Origin: Bacillota bacterium
GTDB taxonomy: Bacteria; Bacillota; Clostridia; Tissierellales; Sedimentibacteraceae
NCBI GenBank assembly: GCA_023453025.1
Contig: JAEXUD010000062.1
Coordinates: 104,706-168,705, forward strand
Length of the DNA stretch: 64,000 bases
Reading direction: 5' to 3'
Numbering within the stretch: position 1 is the first letter of the stretch; each line of letters starts with the position of its first letter. The notes beneath the pieces are model-generated. The model saw only the letters and a list, made by a program, of their open reading frames with translations. It was not told the DNA's origin and did not search any database. Made by a program: the position numbers and the translations under genes. Shown here in pieces: positions 45,832-55,331 of this stretch.

Positions 45832-45856
45832 TGTCAGAAAATTAAGGAGCATAATT

Positions 45857-46735
45857 ATGTATATAAAGGATTTGTTTAATAAAAAAAGATTTGTGTTTTC
45901 TTTTGAAATATTTCCGCCAAAAGCCACATCTTCAATAGATACTGTTTATAAAACATTGGAAGCATTAAGTGACTTAAGACCTGATTACATAAGCGTAACA
46001 TACGGAGCCGGCGGAGGAAGCAATCAGAACAAAACAAGGGAAATATCATCGTTGGTAAAGAATAAATATGGAATTGAATCATTGGCTCATCTTACATGCA
46101 TACGTTCCACAAAGCATGAAATCATACAAATACTTAAGGAGCTTAAAGACGAAGGAATTGATAACATTCTTGCCTTAAGAGGAGACATACCTTTGGAAGA
46201 AGAAGTAAAGGGAGATTTTCAGCATTCATCGGATCTAGCTGAATTTATAATGAAAAATGAATATTTTGACCTGGGAGGAACATGCTATCCTGAGGGACAT
46301 TATGACAGCAAAAATGTAGAAGAGGATGTAATCAATTTGAAGGAAAAAATCAATTCAGGGGTTACACATCTGACCACACAGCTTTTCTATGATAATAATG
46401 CTTTTTATGAATTCATGAATTTGGTCGAAAAGCATAATATAAAAGTTCCCATACAGGCCGGTATAATGCCTCTGACTAACAAAAAGCAAATAGAGCGAAT
46501 TATTGAGCTCAGCGGTACTAAAATACCTGATAAGTACATAAAAATAATGAATAAGTTTGAAAATGACAAGGATGCCATGGCTGATGCGGGAATAGCATAT
46601 GCCACAGAGCAGATAATTGATTTGATATCAAGCAAGGTGGCAGGTGTGCACCTTTATACAATGAACAATCCATATGTGGCAAGAAAAACACATAACAATC
46701 TTATATCCATAATCCATTCTGTAAACCGGGATTAA
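45857..46735 (+). CDS. metF: Methylenetetrahydrofolate reductase
   Basis: A 292-residue flavoprotein-type TIM barrel that reduces methylene- to methyl-tetrahydrofolate, the methyl donor for MetH encoded next. Visible blocks are FSFEIFPPKA with the catalytic Glu, DYISVTYGAGGG, LAHLTCI, NILALRGD and TQLFYDNNAF. ATG 45857 has AAGGAG 8 bases upstream; a reading from 45812 adds 15 residues overlapping the promoter and is rejected. Confidence 0.94.
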   Translation: MYIKDLFNKKRFVFSFEIFPPKATSSIDTVYKTLEALSDLRPDYISVTYGAGGGSNQNKTREISSLVKNKYGIESLAHLTCIRSTKHEIIQILKELKDEGIDNILALRGDIPLEEEVKGDFQHSSDLAEFIMKNEYFDLGGTCYPEGHYDSKNVEEDVINLKEKINSGVTHLTTQLFYDNNAFYEFMNLVEKHNIKVPIQAGIMPLTNKKQIERIIELSGTKIPDKYIKIMNKFENDKDAMADAGIAYATEQIIDLISSKVAGVHLYTMNNPYVARKTHNNLISIIHSVNRD

Positions 46736-46773
46736 TGAGTATTTTTAAAATTTAATGAAATATAGAGGCTATT

Positions 46774-49167
46774 ATGAATTTTAAAGAATATATGAAAGAA
46801 AATATTATAATATTTGATGGAGCAATGGGAACACAGCTTCAGAAAAACGGACTTAAACTGGGTCAGGTGCCGGAAGCTCTCAATATTACCTCCAAGGAAA
46901 CGATAATAAAGATACATAGAGAATACATAAAGGCAGGAGCAGTTGTCATTACAACTAATACATTTGGTGCCAATGAATTAAAGCTTGAAAAAACCGGGTA
47001 TACAGTTGAAGAGGTAATAGACGCAGCTGTTAAGTGTGCACGTGAAGCAATTATAGATGATAATGTCTATGTCGCTCTTGATATAGGCCCTATTGGACAG
47101 CTTATAGAACCAATGGGAAAGCTGTCCTTTGACAGAGCTTATGAAATATTCAAAAAACAGGTAATCCAAGGTGTGAAATCGGGAGCAGACTTGATACTTA
47201 TTGAAACAATGACTGATTTATATGAAACAAAAGCGGCGGTGATTGCAGCAAAGGAGAATTCAAATCTTCCTGTTATTGCTACCATGTCTTTTGAAAAAGA
47301 TCACAGAACATTTACAGGATGCCTTCCGAGCAGTATGGCTTTAACATTGGAAGGGCTTGGGGTTGATGCGTTAGGAATAAATTGTTCTCTCGGACCAAAA
47401 GAAATAAATCCTATTGTGAAGGAGCTCTTGCAATGGACAAATATACCGGTGCTGGTTCAGGCAAATGCGGGTCTTCCTGTTTTGAAAGATGGAGAGATGT
47501 GCTATGAGGTGGGTCCTGACGAATTCGCAGATGAGGTTTTAAAGTTTATTGCTCTCGGAGTTAGCCAGGTTGGAGGATGCTGCGGTACAACGCCGGATTA
47601 TATCAAGGAAATCAAAGAGAAATTAAATAACATGCCTCCTCAAAAAAAACAAAAAATTAAATTTACTGCTCTTTGCACACCAACTAATACAGTCTTAATT
47701 GACGGAGTAAAGGTTATAGGAGAAAGAATAAATCCTACAGGAAAGAAGCTATTAAAGGATGCATTAAAAAACAATGACATAGAATATATTTTAAAGCAAG
47801 GTGTTTCACAGGTTGAAGCCGGTGCGGACATTTTGGATGTTAATGTGGGACTTAGAGAAATTAATCAAGTCGAAATGATTGTAAAGGTAATAAAAGCACT
47901 TCAATCAGTAACAGATGCACCTCTTCAGATTGATTCTTCTGAAGCTGATGTAATAGAAGCAGGCTTAAGATACTATAACGGCAAGGCAATTGTAAACTCT
48001 GTCAATGGAGAAGACAAGGTGCTTGAAAAAATTCTTCCGATAGTTAAAAAATATGGTGCTGCTGTCGTGGGACTCACATTGGATGAAAAAGGAATTCCGG
48101 ATAATGCATATGACAGATTCAAAATTGCGGAAAAAATAGTGAAAAAGGCTGAGGAATATGGTATAAATAAGGAAGATGTATATATTGACTCACTTACATT
48201 GACATGCTCGGCTCAGCAAAAGGAAGTGGTTGAAACTATCAATACGCTTGAACTGATTAAGAAAAATCTAGGTGTCAAGACGGTTCTGGGAGTATCTAAC
48301 ATTTCCTTTGGAATGCCCAACAGAAATCTTATAAACGAAACATTTCTAGCTGTGGCATTAGCGGCAGGGCTTGACTTGCCTATAATTAATCCTAATGACG
48401 AAGCAATGATGGACACAATTTATGCAATCAATGTTCTTTACAATCAAGATAAAGGTGCTAAAAAATATATAAGCAGGTATAGCGAAAATACCGAAATAAA
48501 AAAGGATGCTGTAAACACAGAAGCACTAAAAGCAAAATACAATTTGAATGAGCTGGTTATTAAGGGACTTAAGGAAAATGCAGCTGAAATGACTAAGGAA
48601 TTATTAAAGGAAAAAACTGAACTTCAAATAGTAAATGAATATTTGATACCTGCATTAGACAAGGTTGGTGAGGATTTCGAAAAAGGAAACATATTTCTTC
48701 CTCAACTTATTCAGTCTGCAGAAACGGTAAAAGCATCCTTCGATGTGCTGAAGGAAAGTTTGAGATTAAAGGAGAATACAGGAATAAGCAAAGGTAAAAT
48801 AATTCTCGCAACTGTAAAAGGAGATATTCATGACATCGGAAAAAATATTGTCAAGGTAATTTTGGAAAACTATAACTATGAAATAATAGACCTTGGCAGG
48901 GACGTTCCTGTTGACAATATAGTTTCGGAAGCTAAGAAATATAATAACGAACCTATTATTGTAGGGTTAAGCGCATTGATGACAACCACCATGAAAAGCA
49001 TGGAACAAACTATTAAAGAACTTCGCAATAATAATGCTAATTGTACAATTGTAGTTGGTGGAGCTGTTCTTACAGCTGACTATGCTAAAAGCATGGGAGC
49101 CGATTACTATGCTAAAGATGCCAAGGATGCAGTGGAAATAGCTAAAAAAGTATTCAATGAACAATAG
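46774..49167 (+). CDS. metH: Cobalamin-dependent methionine synthase (short form)
   Basis: A 797-residue protein with the homocysteine-binding barrel (DGAMGTQLQ; zinc Cys in GINCSLGP and GGCCGTTP), the methyltetrahydrofolate-binding barrel from about residue 315 (VIGERINPTG, DVNVGL), a helical cap (about 590-660), and a B12 domain with GDIHDIGKN near 683. It ends there and lacks the C-terminal AdoMet-binding reactivation domain of E. coli MetH. Reactivation must use another protein, as in other anaerobes. It follows metF after 38 bases. Confidence 0.94.
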   Translation: MNFKEYMKENIIIFDGAMGTQLQKNGLKLGQVPEALNITSKETIIKIHREYIKAGAVVITTNTFGANELKLEKTGYTVEEVIDAAVKCAREAIIDDNVYVALDIGPIGQLIEPMGKLSFDRAYEIFKKQVIQGVKSGADLILIETMTDLYETKAAVIAAKENSNLPVIATMSFEKDHRTFTGCLPSSMALTLEGLGVDALGINCSLGPKEINPIVKELLQWTNIPVLVQANAGLPVLKDGEMCYEVGPDEFADEVLKFIALGVSQVGGCCGTTPDYIKEIKEKLNNMPPQKKQKIKFTALCTPTNTVLIDGVKVIGERINPTGKKLLKDALKNNDIEYILKQGVSQVEAGADILDVNVGLREINQVEMIVKVIKALQSVTDAPLQIDSSEADVIEAGLRYYNGKAIVNSVNGEDKVLEKILPIVKKYGAAVVGLTLDEKGIPDNAYDRFKIAEKIVKKAEEYGINKEDVYIDSLTLTCSAQQKEVVETINTLELIKKNLGVKTVLGVSNISFGMPNRNLINETFLAVALAAGLDLPIINPNDEAMMDTIYAINVLYNQDKGAKKYISRYSENTEIKKDAVNTEALKAKYNLNELVIKGLKENAAEMTKELLKEKTELQIVNEYLIPALDKVGEDFEKGNIFLPQLIQSAETVKASFDVLKESLRLKENTGISKGKIILATVKGDIHDIGKNIVKVILENYNYEIIDLGRDVPVDNIVSEAKKYNNEPIIVGLSALMTTTMKSMEQTIKELRNNNANCTIVVGGAVLTADYAKSMGADYYAKDAKDAVEIAKKVFNEQ

Positions 49168-49186
49168 TTTTTTACAGGGGGGTTAA

Positions 49187-50077
49187 ATGAATTTTAAAAT
49201 CTGGATAAACGAAAAGATAAAAAAAGTTGAAGAATATTTGCGATATGCTGTTGAAGAATATGAAAATCCTCAAAAATTAATTTATGAAGCAATGAATTAC
49301 AGCCTTCTTTCAGGAGGAAAAAGGTTGAGGCCGATACTTTTGCTGGGTGCTTATGAACTGTTTGAGGAAGATGAAGATGCAGTAATGCCGTTTGCATGCG
49401 CCATGGAAATGATTCATACATATTCCTTGATTCACGATGATCTGCCTGCCATGGATAATGATGATTATAGAAGGGGCAGGTTGTCAAATCATAAAAAATT
49501 TGGAGAAGCAGCAGCTATTCTGGCCGGTGACGGGCTGCTGAACAAAGCATTTGAATCAGGTCTTAAAGCAGCATTAAACAATAAGGTGGATATGTTAAGT
49601 GCAGTTAAAGCATTATCTGAAATTTCAAAATCATCAGGACCAGATGGAATGATTGGCGGTCAGGTTGTGGATATGTTCGGCAATGAAAAAATTTCATCAA
49701 TAGAAGATTTAAAATATATGTATTCCTTAAAAACAGGAGCAATCATAAAAAGCAGCGTAACAGCAGGTGCATTGCTGGGAGGAGCTGATAAAAAACAATT
49801 GGAAGCTTTAGAAAGCTTTGCTGAAAAGATAGGACTTGCTTTTCAAATAGAAGATGACATACTGGATGTTACAAGTACATTAGAAACGCTGGGCAAATCA
49901 ATTGGAAGCGATGAAGCAAATAACAAGGTAACATATCTGTCGTTTGTTTCAATTGAAGAAGCTCAAAGACAGGTTGTAAAGCTGACAGAGGAAGCAATAG
50001 AAAGCCTGAGCTTGTTCGGAGATAAGGCAGTTAATTTAACAGAACTGGCAAAATACCTAACAAATCGTGACCACTAG
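49187..50077 (+). CDS. ispA: Polyprenyl (farnesyl) diphosphate synthase
   Basis: A 296-residue trans-prenyltransferase that condenses IPP with allylic diphosphates. The first Asp-rich motif DDLPAMDNDD begins near residue 84 and the second is EDDILD. GGKRLRPIL and GGQVVDM are also typical. Length and motif fit farnesyl or geranyl diphosphate synthase, supplying undecaprenyl and quinone-type chains; chain length is inferred. GGGGGG precedes the ATG, 19 bases after metH. Confidence 0.9.
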   Translation: MNFKIWINEKIKKVEEYLRYAVEEYENPQKLIYEAMNYSLLSGGKRLRPILLLGAYELFEEDEDAVMPFACAMEMIHTYSLIHDDLPAMDNDDYRRGRLSNHKKFGEAAAILAGDGLLNKAFESGLKAALNNKVDMLSAVKALSEISKSSGPDGMIGGQVVDMFGNEKISSIEDLKYMYSLKTGAIIKSSVTAGALLGGADKKQLEALESFAEKIGLAFQIEDDILDVTSTLETLGKSIGSDEANNKVTYLSFVSIEEAQRQVVKLTEEAIESLSLFGDKAVNLTELAKYLTNRDH

Positions 50078-50125
50078 GTGACAGGGGAACGAGGTGACAA
50101 CACCCCCCATTCCCCTGTAACCTTA
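50075..50125. terminator. Hairpin between converging ispA and murC
   Basis: AGGTGACAGGGGAA (50075-50088 region) pairs with TTCCCCTGTAACCT (50110-50123) apart from one opposed base pair, then TATTTTAA follows. It sits between the two stop codons and can act on either strand. Confidence 0.65.
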
Positions 50126-51469
50126 TTTTAATAATTCAGCTATTTCATCGACGTTTCCTGCGCCCATGGTGATTATTGTATCACCGTCATGAGCCAATGA
50201 CTTGATTATAGCAGCAGCGGCCTGGAAGGATTCGGCGTAGTGTCCTTCCTTGTTGTGAAGCTCTTTCATTTTTGTTAAAATATCCTTTGAATGAATTTCA
50301 CCTGTATTTATTTCTCGTGCCGCATAAATATCTATTAATATTGCTTCATCTGTATAGGTCAGTGCTTCCGCAAATTCATTCAGCAGTTTTTTTGTTCTTG
50401 TAAATGTATGAGGCTGAAAAACTGTTATAACCTTTCCAACCGTATAGGATTTGGCAGTCTTCAGCGTTGCCTTCATTTCTGACGGATGATGTGCGTAGTC
50501 GTCAATTATTGAAGCTCCGTTATAATCTCCCTTGTACTCATACCTTCTGTGTGTTCCTTTAAAATCAGACAAACCTTTTTTAATGGTTTCCGGATCAACA
50601 CCCAAACTTAAGGCGGCGGCGGCAGCGGCAACGGAATTTAGTATATTGTGCTCCCCAAATACCCTCAGGCTTATATCTTCAACCCTTTGACCCTTATTCA
50701 TCAAAGTATAGGACGGAACAGGCATTAAAATTATATTTTCTGGGTAGTAATCCGCGTTGTTGCCATCTCCGAATGTTACAACGTTACATTTGGTATTCTT
50801 GAAAAGCATTTTATGCTTTTCGTTGACTATCAAGTGTCCTGTTTGAGGAATTTTATCTGCATATTCAACAAATGCACTTTCAATATCAGCTAAATCCTTA
50901 TAATAATCCAGATGGTCTTCTTCTATATTCAATATGATTTCCATTGTGGGATTGAACTTCAAAAAGTTTCGTTTATATTCACATGCTTCTGTAAGCATTA
51001 TGTCATAGGAACCGCGAAGAAGGTTGCCTCCCAATGAATCCATTTCGCCTCCCAAAAAAATTGTGGGCTTCATATCTGTTTCTATCAATATAGAAGAAAC
51101 CATTCCCGTTGTTGTGGTTTTTCCGTGGGTGCCGGAAACACAAATTGAATTTTTGTAATTTTTCATTATCAGTCCCAAAAATTCAGCCCTGTCCATTATA
51201 TTCAAATTTAATTCCTGTGCTCTTAAAAGCTCCGGGTTGTCATTTGAAATGGCAGAGGTATATACAACTAAATCAATATCTTCAGTTATGTTCTTTCTCT
51301 CGTGATTTATGTAAATTTTAGCGCCCAGTGATTCCAGCTTTTTAATTATGTGGGATGAGCTTCTGTCAGAGCCTGTCACTTTTACTCCTTCATCAATCAT
51401 AATTTCCGCTAATGCGCTCATGCTTATTCCGCCGATACCGATAAAATATATATGATTAAATTTTTGCAT
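50123..51469 (-). CDS. murC: UDP-MurNAc:L-alanine ligase
   Basis: First Mur ligase, 448 residues, adding L-Ala to UDP-MurNAc. The N-terminal Rossmann segment reads HIYFIGIGGISMSALAEI, the ATP site CVSGTHGKTTTTGM, followed by EACEYKRNFL and IDDYAHHPSEM, all MurC-specific. It stands alone on the minus strand about 11 kb from the rest of the mur genes. AAGGAG lies upstream of the ATG. Confidence 0.96.
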   Translation of the reverse strand: MQKFNHIYFIGIGGISMSALAEIMIDEGVKVTGSDRSSSHIIKKLESLGAKIYINHERKNITEDIDLVVYTSAISNDNPELLRAQELNLNIMDRAEFLGLIMKNYKNSICVSGTHGKTTTTGMVSSILIETDMKPTIFLGGEMDSLGGNLLRGSYDIMLTEACEYKRNFLKFNPTMEIILNIEEDHLDYYKDLADIESAFVEYADKIPQTGHLIVNEKHKMLFKNTKCNVVTFGDGNNADYYPENIILMPVPSYTLMNKGQRVEDISLRVFGEHNILNSVAAAAAALSLGVDPETIKKGLSDFKGTHRRYEYKGDYNGASIIDDYAHHPSEMKATLKTAKSYTVGKVITVFQPHTFTRTKKLLNEFAEALTYTDEAILIDIYAAREINTGEIHSKDILTKMKELHNKEGHYAESFQAAAAIIKSLAHDGDTIITMGAGNVDEIAELLK

Positions 51470-51661
51470 GTTGTTCTCCTTGAATTTCCTTGTTATATAT
51501 TCATATTATTCATAAAATATGTAATTAGCACTTATTAAGACAATTATTTCTAAGGTATGTCCTCCGGACAAATCATAATATTATAACATGTCTCAATATA
51601 TTGTTCAATGGTTTTTACTTGATGAACAGCAGCGTAATTTTTCCAGATATTCATAGGTGGC

Positions 51662-52501
51662 TTAAGCAAGCACATCATCAATTATACATTTTACCTTTTT
51701 TGTTATATCATCATACTTTCTGATAGTTGTGTCAAAAGCTTTATCAAATACTGCAGGAAGATCCTTTTCGTATATTTTTATGCCTTCGTAGGTAATTCCT
51801 CCTTTTGTGGAAACTTTATTTATAGTATCTTCAAATTTCATGTTTTTTTCAATAAAAAGTTTGGATGCTCCCGCCAATGATACCATTGTCATATGCTCGA
51901 TTTCCTCACTTGTCATGTTTATGCTGTGCTTTGAGGCAGCACGAACAAATTCAAGCATTATTTCCGATATGATTGCAGGAAGGCTGCCTGTAAGGTTATG
52001 GCATAAATTCATATCCTCTTCACTTATTGCTTTTACTTCACTGATATTTGACATTAAATTTTCAAAGAACGTTTTCTCGGTATCGGTTACAAGTTCATTG
52101 TGACATACTAATGTTATTCCTCCTCTTACAGAGGAATTCAGGGTGGGCATAAACTTAGTAATTTTGCCTCTAAAGATTTTATATAAATCTACATAAGCAA
52201 CTGTTGCAGTAGAAATCATCAAATAACTGTCTTTGTCCAAAAAAGGTTTAATTTCCAAAAGCACTGCAGGCACATTGATAGGTTCCACACAAATAATAAT
52301 TTTTTGACAGTCTTGAGCTACTTCCGCATTACTGTTACAAACGTTTATTGAAGGATACTTCACGGCAAAGCTGTCAGCTTTGCTGCGAGAACGGTTTGCA
52401 ATATATAAATCCTCTTCCTTCAAAGCACCGATTTGCAGCAACTGCTCCAAAATCATGGAGCCCATATTTCCTAATCCTATAAGTCCTAACTTCATAGTCA
52501 C
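51662..52501 (-). CDS. Pyrroline-5-carboxylate reductase-like protein (ComER/ProC family)
   Basis: About 279 residues with an N-terminal Rossmann motif (GLIGLGNMGSMILEQLL) and a C-terminal helical dimerisation domain containing SLAGASKLF and STKGGITYEGI, as in P5C reductase. ProC makes proline; ComER is a Firmicutes paralogue of unclear role. The active-site context is not decisive. I chose GTG 52501, where GAGGAGAG is about 6 bases upstream; ATG 52495 is the alternative and ATG 52561 is too far upstream. Confidence 0.75.
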   Translation of the reverse strand: MTMKLGLIGLGNMGSMILEQLLQIGALKEEDLYIANRSRSKADSFAVKYPSINVCNSNAEVAQDCQKIIICVEPINVPAVLLEIKPFLDKDSYLMISTATVAYVDLYKIFRGKITKFMPTLNSSVRGGITLVCHNELVTDTEKTFFENLMSNISEVKAISEEDMNLCHNLTGSLPAIISEIMLEFVRAASKHSINMTSEEIEHMTMVSLAGASKLFIEKNMKFEDTINKVSTKGGITYEGIKIYEKDLPAVFDKAFDTTIRKYDDITKKVKCIIDDVLA

Positions 52502-52779
52502 TGTATCTCTCCTCATTATTAAAATTACATTAATTATAATACAAATAGAATATAGTAACAATAATTTAATGCATAAAATTGAAAATACTCTATCATGCCT
52601 TATAAAAATGTAATGTTAATTTATTTTTCAAGGGAGGCAATTTAAACATTCCTTGATTTTTTATATTTGCAAATGTATAATAAATAAGGTCGGCGGATGG
52701 CAAACAGAGATTCGCAGTGAAATTCCTCATAAAATGGAGGAGTATATACAAAACTAATTTTTAAAATCAGGGAAACATT

Positions 52780-53250
52780 ATGAAAATAATAGTAAATAAT
52801 TTAAAGGACACAGAAAACATAGGAAAAATCATAGGCAGCTATTTGGAAAAAGGAACGGTGCTTTGTCTGGACGGAAATTTAGGAGTGGGGAAGACAGCAT
52901 TAACCCAGTTCATTGCACATGAGTTCGGTGTAGAGGAATACATTACAAGTCCTACATTTAACATCATAAAGGAATATGAAGGTCGATTTCCCTTTTATCA
53001 CATGGATGTATACAGAATTGACTCGGAAGATGACATGTATGATTTGGGATATGATGAATATATTTATTCTGAGGGCGTAACAATTATTGAATGGTCTAAT
53101 AAAATTAAAGGAATACTTCCTGATGAAAGAATCAATATTGAGATACAAAGACTTGACGATACCAGCCGTGTCATGTTAATTGGCGGCAAGGGAAAGATTT
53201 ACGATAAGATAGCAGAGGAATTGAAAAAATATGAAAATACTTGCGATTGA
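52780..53250 (+). CDS. tsaE: tRNA threonylcarbamoyladenosine ATPase TsaE
   Basis: A 156-residue P-loop ATPase of the t6A pathway that supports the TsaB-TsaD complex. Walker A is GNLGVGKTAL, then SPTFNIIKEYEG with the conserved Thr region and the acidic YHMDVYRIDSEDD. It overlaps tsaB by 20 bases. The tsaE-tsaB-rimI order is standard; tsaD is not in this window. Confidence 0.94.
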   Translation: MKIIVNNLKDTENIGKIIGSYLEKGTVLCLDGNLGVGKTALTQFIAHEFGVEEYITSPTFNIIKEYEGRFPFYHMDVYRIDSEDDMYDLGYDEYIYSEGVTIIEWSNKIKGILPDERINIEIQRLDDTSRVMLIGGKGKIYDKIAEELKKYENTCD

Positions 53251-53920
53251 ATCAGCTTCAGTGACAGCTTCCTGTGCTGTATCTGACGATGGAATTATCC
53301 TGGGAGAATACACATTAAGCCATAAAAAGACACATTCGGAAAAACTAATGCCGTTAATCGAAGCGTTAATGAAGGAATTGGAACTAAAAATACAGGATAT
53401 AGACGTGATTGCCATATCTGAAGGACCAGGCTCATATACAGGACTAAGAATCGGAGCTGCTATTGCCAAGAGCTTGGCTTATGCGGTGAATATTCCGATA
53501 GCCAATGTGCCTACAACAATGTCGCTGGCCGGAAACATATTTGATATAAATAATATGATTGTGCCTATTATGGATGCAAAGGCAGGAAGAATATATACAG
53601 GTATTTACAAATGGGAAAATAGCGGGCTGGCAAAAATTAAGAAACAATTTGCATGTAATATTGATGAACTGATAGAAATATTGAATGAATCCAGTGAATC
53701 GGTCATTTTTAACGGCGATGGTTCGGTAAATTACAGAGATGTTATAGAAGATAAATTGAATAGAAAAGCCAATTTTGCTGCAGCAAGGTTTAATTATTTA
53801 AATGCTTCAACATTAGCCTCAATAGGATATAACATGGCGATAAAAAATGAATTGATTAATGCTTCGGATTTCAAACCGCAATATTTGAGGTTATCTCAGG
53901 CAGAGCGTAACAAGAAGTAA
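53231..53920 (+). CDS. tsaB: t6A synthesis scaffold protein TsaB
   Basis: A 229-residue ASKHA-fold protein that pairs with TsaD. It begins LAIESASVTASCAV and carries the family block ISEGPGSYTGLRIGAAIAK and VPIMDAKAGRIYTGIY. It lacks the metal-binding His pair of TsaD, as expected. rimI follows 12 bases later. Confidence 0.94.
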   Translation: MKILAIESASVTASCAVSDDGIILGEYTLSHKKTHSEKLMPLIEALMKELELKIQDIDVIAISEGPGSYTGLRIGAAIAKSLAYAVNIPIANVPTTMSLAGNIFDINNMIVPIMDAKAGRIYTGIYKWENSGLAKIKKQFACNIDELIEILNESSESVIFNGDGSVNYRDVIEDKLNRKANFAAARFNYLNASTLASIGYNMAIKNELINASDFKPQYLRLSQAERNKK

Positions 53921-53932
53921 CAAGGAGGGGTT

Positions 53933-54370
53933 ATGGTAATAATCAGGGGTATGCGTAATGATGATTTGGACCAGATTACAGAAATCGAAAAAACTTGTTT
54001 TTCACTGCCATGGTCAAAAATTTCCTTTGAACAGGAACTGAAAAATGAGTTGGCGTACTATCAATGCGCAGAAGAAAAAAGCAAGATAATGGGATATATG
54101 GGTATGTGGAGAATACTTGATGAATGTCATATAACAAATGTTGCAGTATTGCCGGAATACAGGAATAAAGGAATTGCAACATTGCTTATAGACAAGATGA
54201 TTGAGATATGCAAATGTTCCGAAATAAAATATATGACTCTTGAAGTAAGACAATCAAATTTACCGGCTATTAATTTATATGAAAAGTTTGGTTTTGTATC
54301 GGTTGGAAAAAGGCCGAGATACTATATGAAGCCTATTGAAGATGCAATCATAATGTGGAAAAAAATTTAA
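53933..54370 (+). CDS. rimI: GNAT N-acetyltransferase RimI-like
   Basis: A 145-residue GNAT-fold acetyltransferase. The acetyl-CoA loop is VLPEYRNKGIATLL and the C-terminal NLPAINLYEKFGFVSVGKRPRYY matches ribosomal-protein S18 alanine acetyltransferases. In Firmicutes the position next to tsaB is constant, but the true substrate is not certain. AAGGAGGGG precedes the ATG. Confidence 0.88.
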   Translation: MVIIRGMRNDDLDQITEIEKTCFSLPWSKISFEQELKNELAYYQCAEEKSKIMGYMGMWRILDECHITNVAVLPEYRNKGIATLLIDKMIEICKCSEIKYMTLEVRQSNLPAINLYEKFGFVSVGKRPRYYMKPIEDAIIMWKKI

Positions 54371-54395
54371 CTACGATAAATAAACAGAGGATAAA

Positions 54396-55244
54396 ATGAA
54401 AAAGAAACTTAAATTACATAGAATATTAATATTAGTAACAATACTTTTAGTGTTTTTATTTGGAGCGTTATTGATTATTGAAAAAATGTCAAAGGACAAT
54501 ACAACTCCTATTGATGAGCCCGTAAATGAAGAACCGGAGAAACCATCTGATGAACCCGCGACTGAACCTGAAGAACCTGGTGATGAACCGAATGAACCAA
54601 TAGAAGAACCACAAGAACCGATAGAGGAGCCTTCAGCAGAAGACCCCACTGAACAAGATATAATTATTGTTGAAAATCCAGGAGCTATAGATGTATTGGT
54701 AAACAGGAAAAATAATCTTCCTGACACTTATGTGCCGGAGGATTTGATTACATTGGCAGATGTGCCTACAGTATTATCAAACCCAGAGGTCAATCAACTC
54801 AGAAAGCCGGCATATGAAGCATTAATTGAGCTGTTTAAAGCAGCTGAGGAAGAAGCAGGATACGATTTATATGCCCGTTCAGGCTACAGATCTTACAATA
54901 CTCAAGTTTCATTGTACAGTTCCTATGTAAAAAATCATGGACAGACTGCAGCTGACACCTTTAGTGCCAAGCCTGGGCAAAGCGAGCATCAGACAGGACT
55001 TTCAATGGACATTACGTGTGAAGCAATGAATTTTCAACTAGATGATACCTTCGGACAAACCGAGGAAGGTAAGTGGGTATCAGAAAATGCTCACAGGTTT
55101 GGATTTATCATACGGTATCCCAAGGGAAAAGAAGATATTACCGGGTACATGTACGAACCATGGCACATAAGATACCTGGGAGTGGAACTTGCAACAGAAG
55201 TATATGAATCGGGGCTGACATTGGAAGAATATTTTGAACAATAA
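54396..55244 (+). CDS. D-alanyl-D-alanine carboxypeptidase (VanY/M15B)
   Basis: A 282-residue membrane-anchored peptidase. An N-terminal TM helix (about 8-30) is followed by a Pro/Glu/Asp-rich linker (about 36-88) with repeated EEP and DEP units, then an M15B zinc domain. Zinc and active-site residues appear complete: YARSGYRSYNTQ, SEHQTGLSMDIT (His and Asp ligands) and EPWHIRYLG (catalytic Glu and His ligand). It trims the terminal D-Ala from peptidoglycan stems. There are no vancomycin-resistance genes nearby, so a housekeeping wall role is more likely. Confidence 0.9.
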   Translation: MKKKLKLHRILILVTILLVFLFGALLIIEKMSKDNTTPIDEPVNEEPEKPSDEPATEPEEPGDEPNEPIEEPQEPIEEPSAEDPTEQDIIIVENPGAIDVLVNRKNNLPDTYVPEDLITLADVPTVLSNPEVNQLRKPAYEALIELFKAAEEEAGYDLYARSGYRSYNTQVSLYSSYVKNHGQTAADTFSAKPGQSEHQTGLSMDITCEAMNFQLDDTFGQTEEGKWVSENAHRFGFIIRYPKGKEDITGYMYEPWHIRYLGVELATEVYESGLTLEEYFEQ

Positions 55245-55252
55245 GTTAAATA

Positions 55253-55331
55253 AAAAAAGAGATTCCAGCTTACTCTCAGGATGACAAGAACTTTCTATGT
55301 CATCCTGAGGGAAGCCTGCAGAATCTTTTTT
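55253..55331. repeat. TGTCATyCTGAG hairpin repeat, copy F
   Basis: CTCAGGATGACA (55275-55286) and TGTCATCCTGAG (55298-55309) pair perfectly over 12 bases. AAAAAAAGAGATTC on the left faces GAATCTTTTTT on the right. Its right edge overlaps the htpG stop codon, and it can terminate both converging genes. Confidence 0.85.

Noticed and set aside
45676..45856. S-box (SAM) riboswitch before metF-metH
   Set aside because: The hairpins present are a csp terminator and a short ATAACCCTC/GGGGGTTAT stem, without S-box core sequences.
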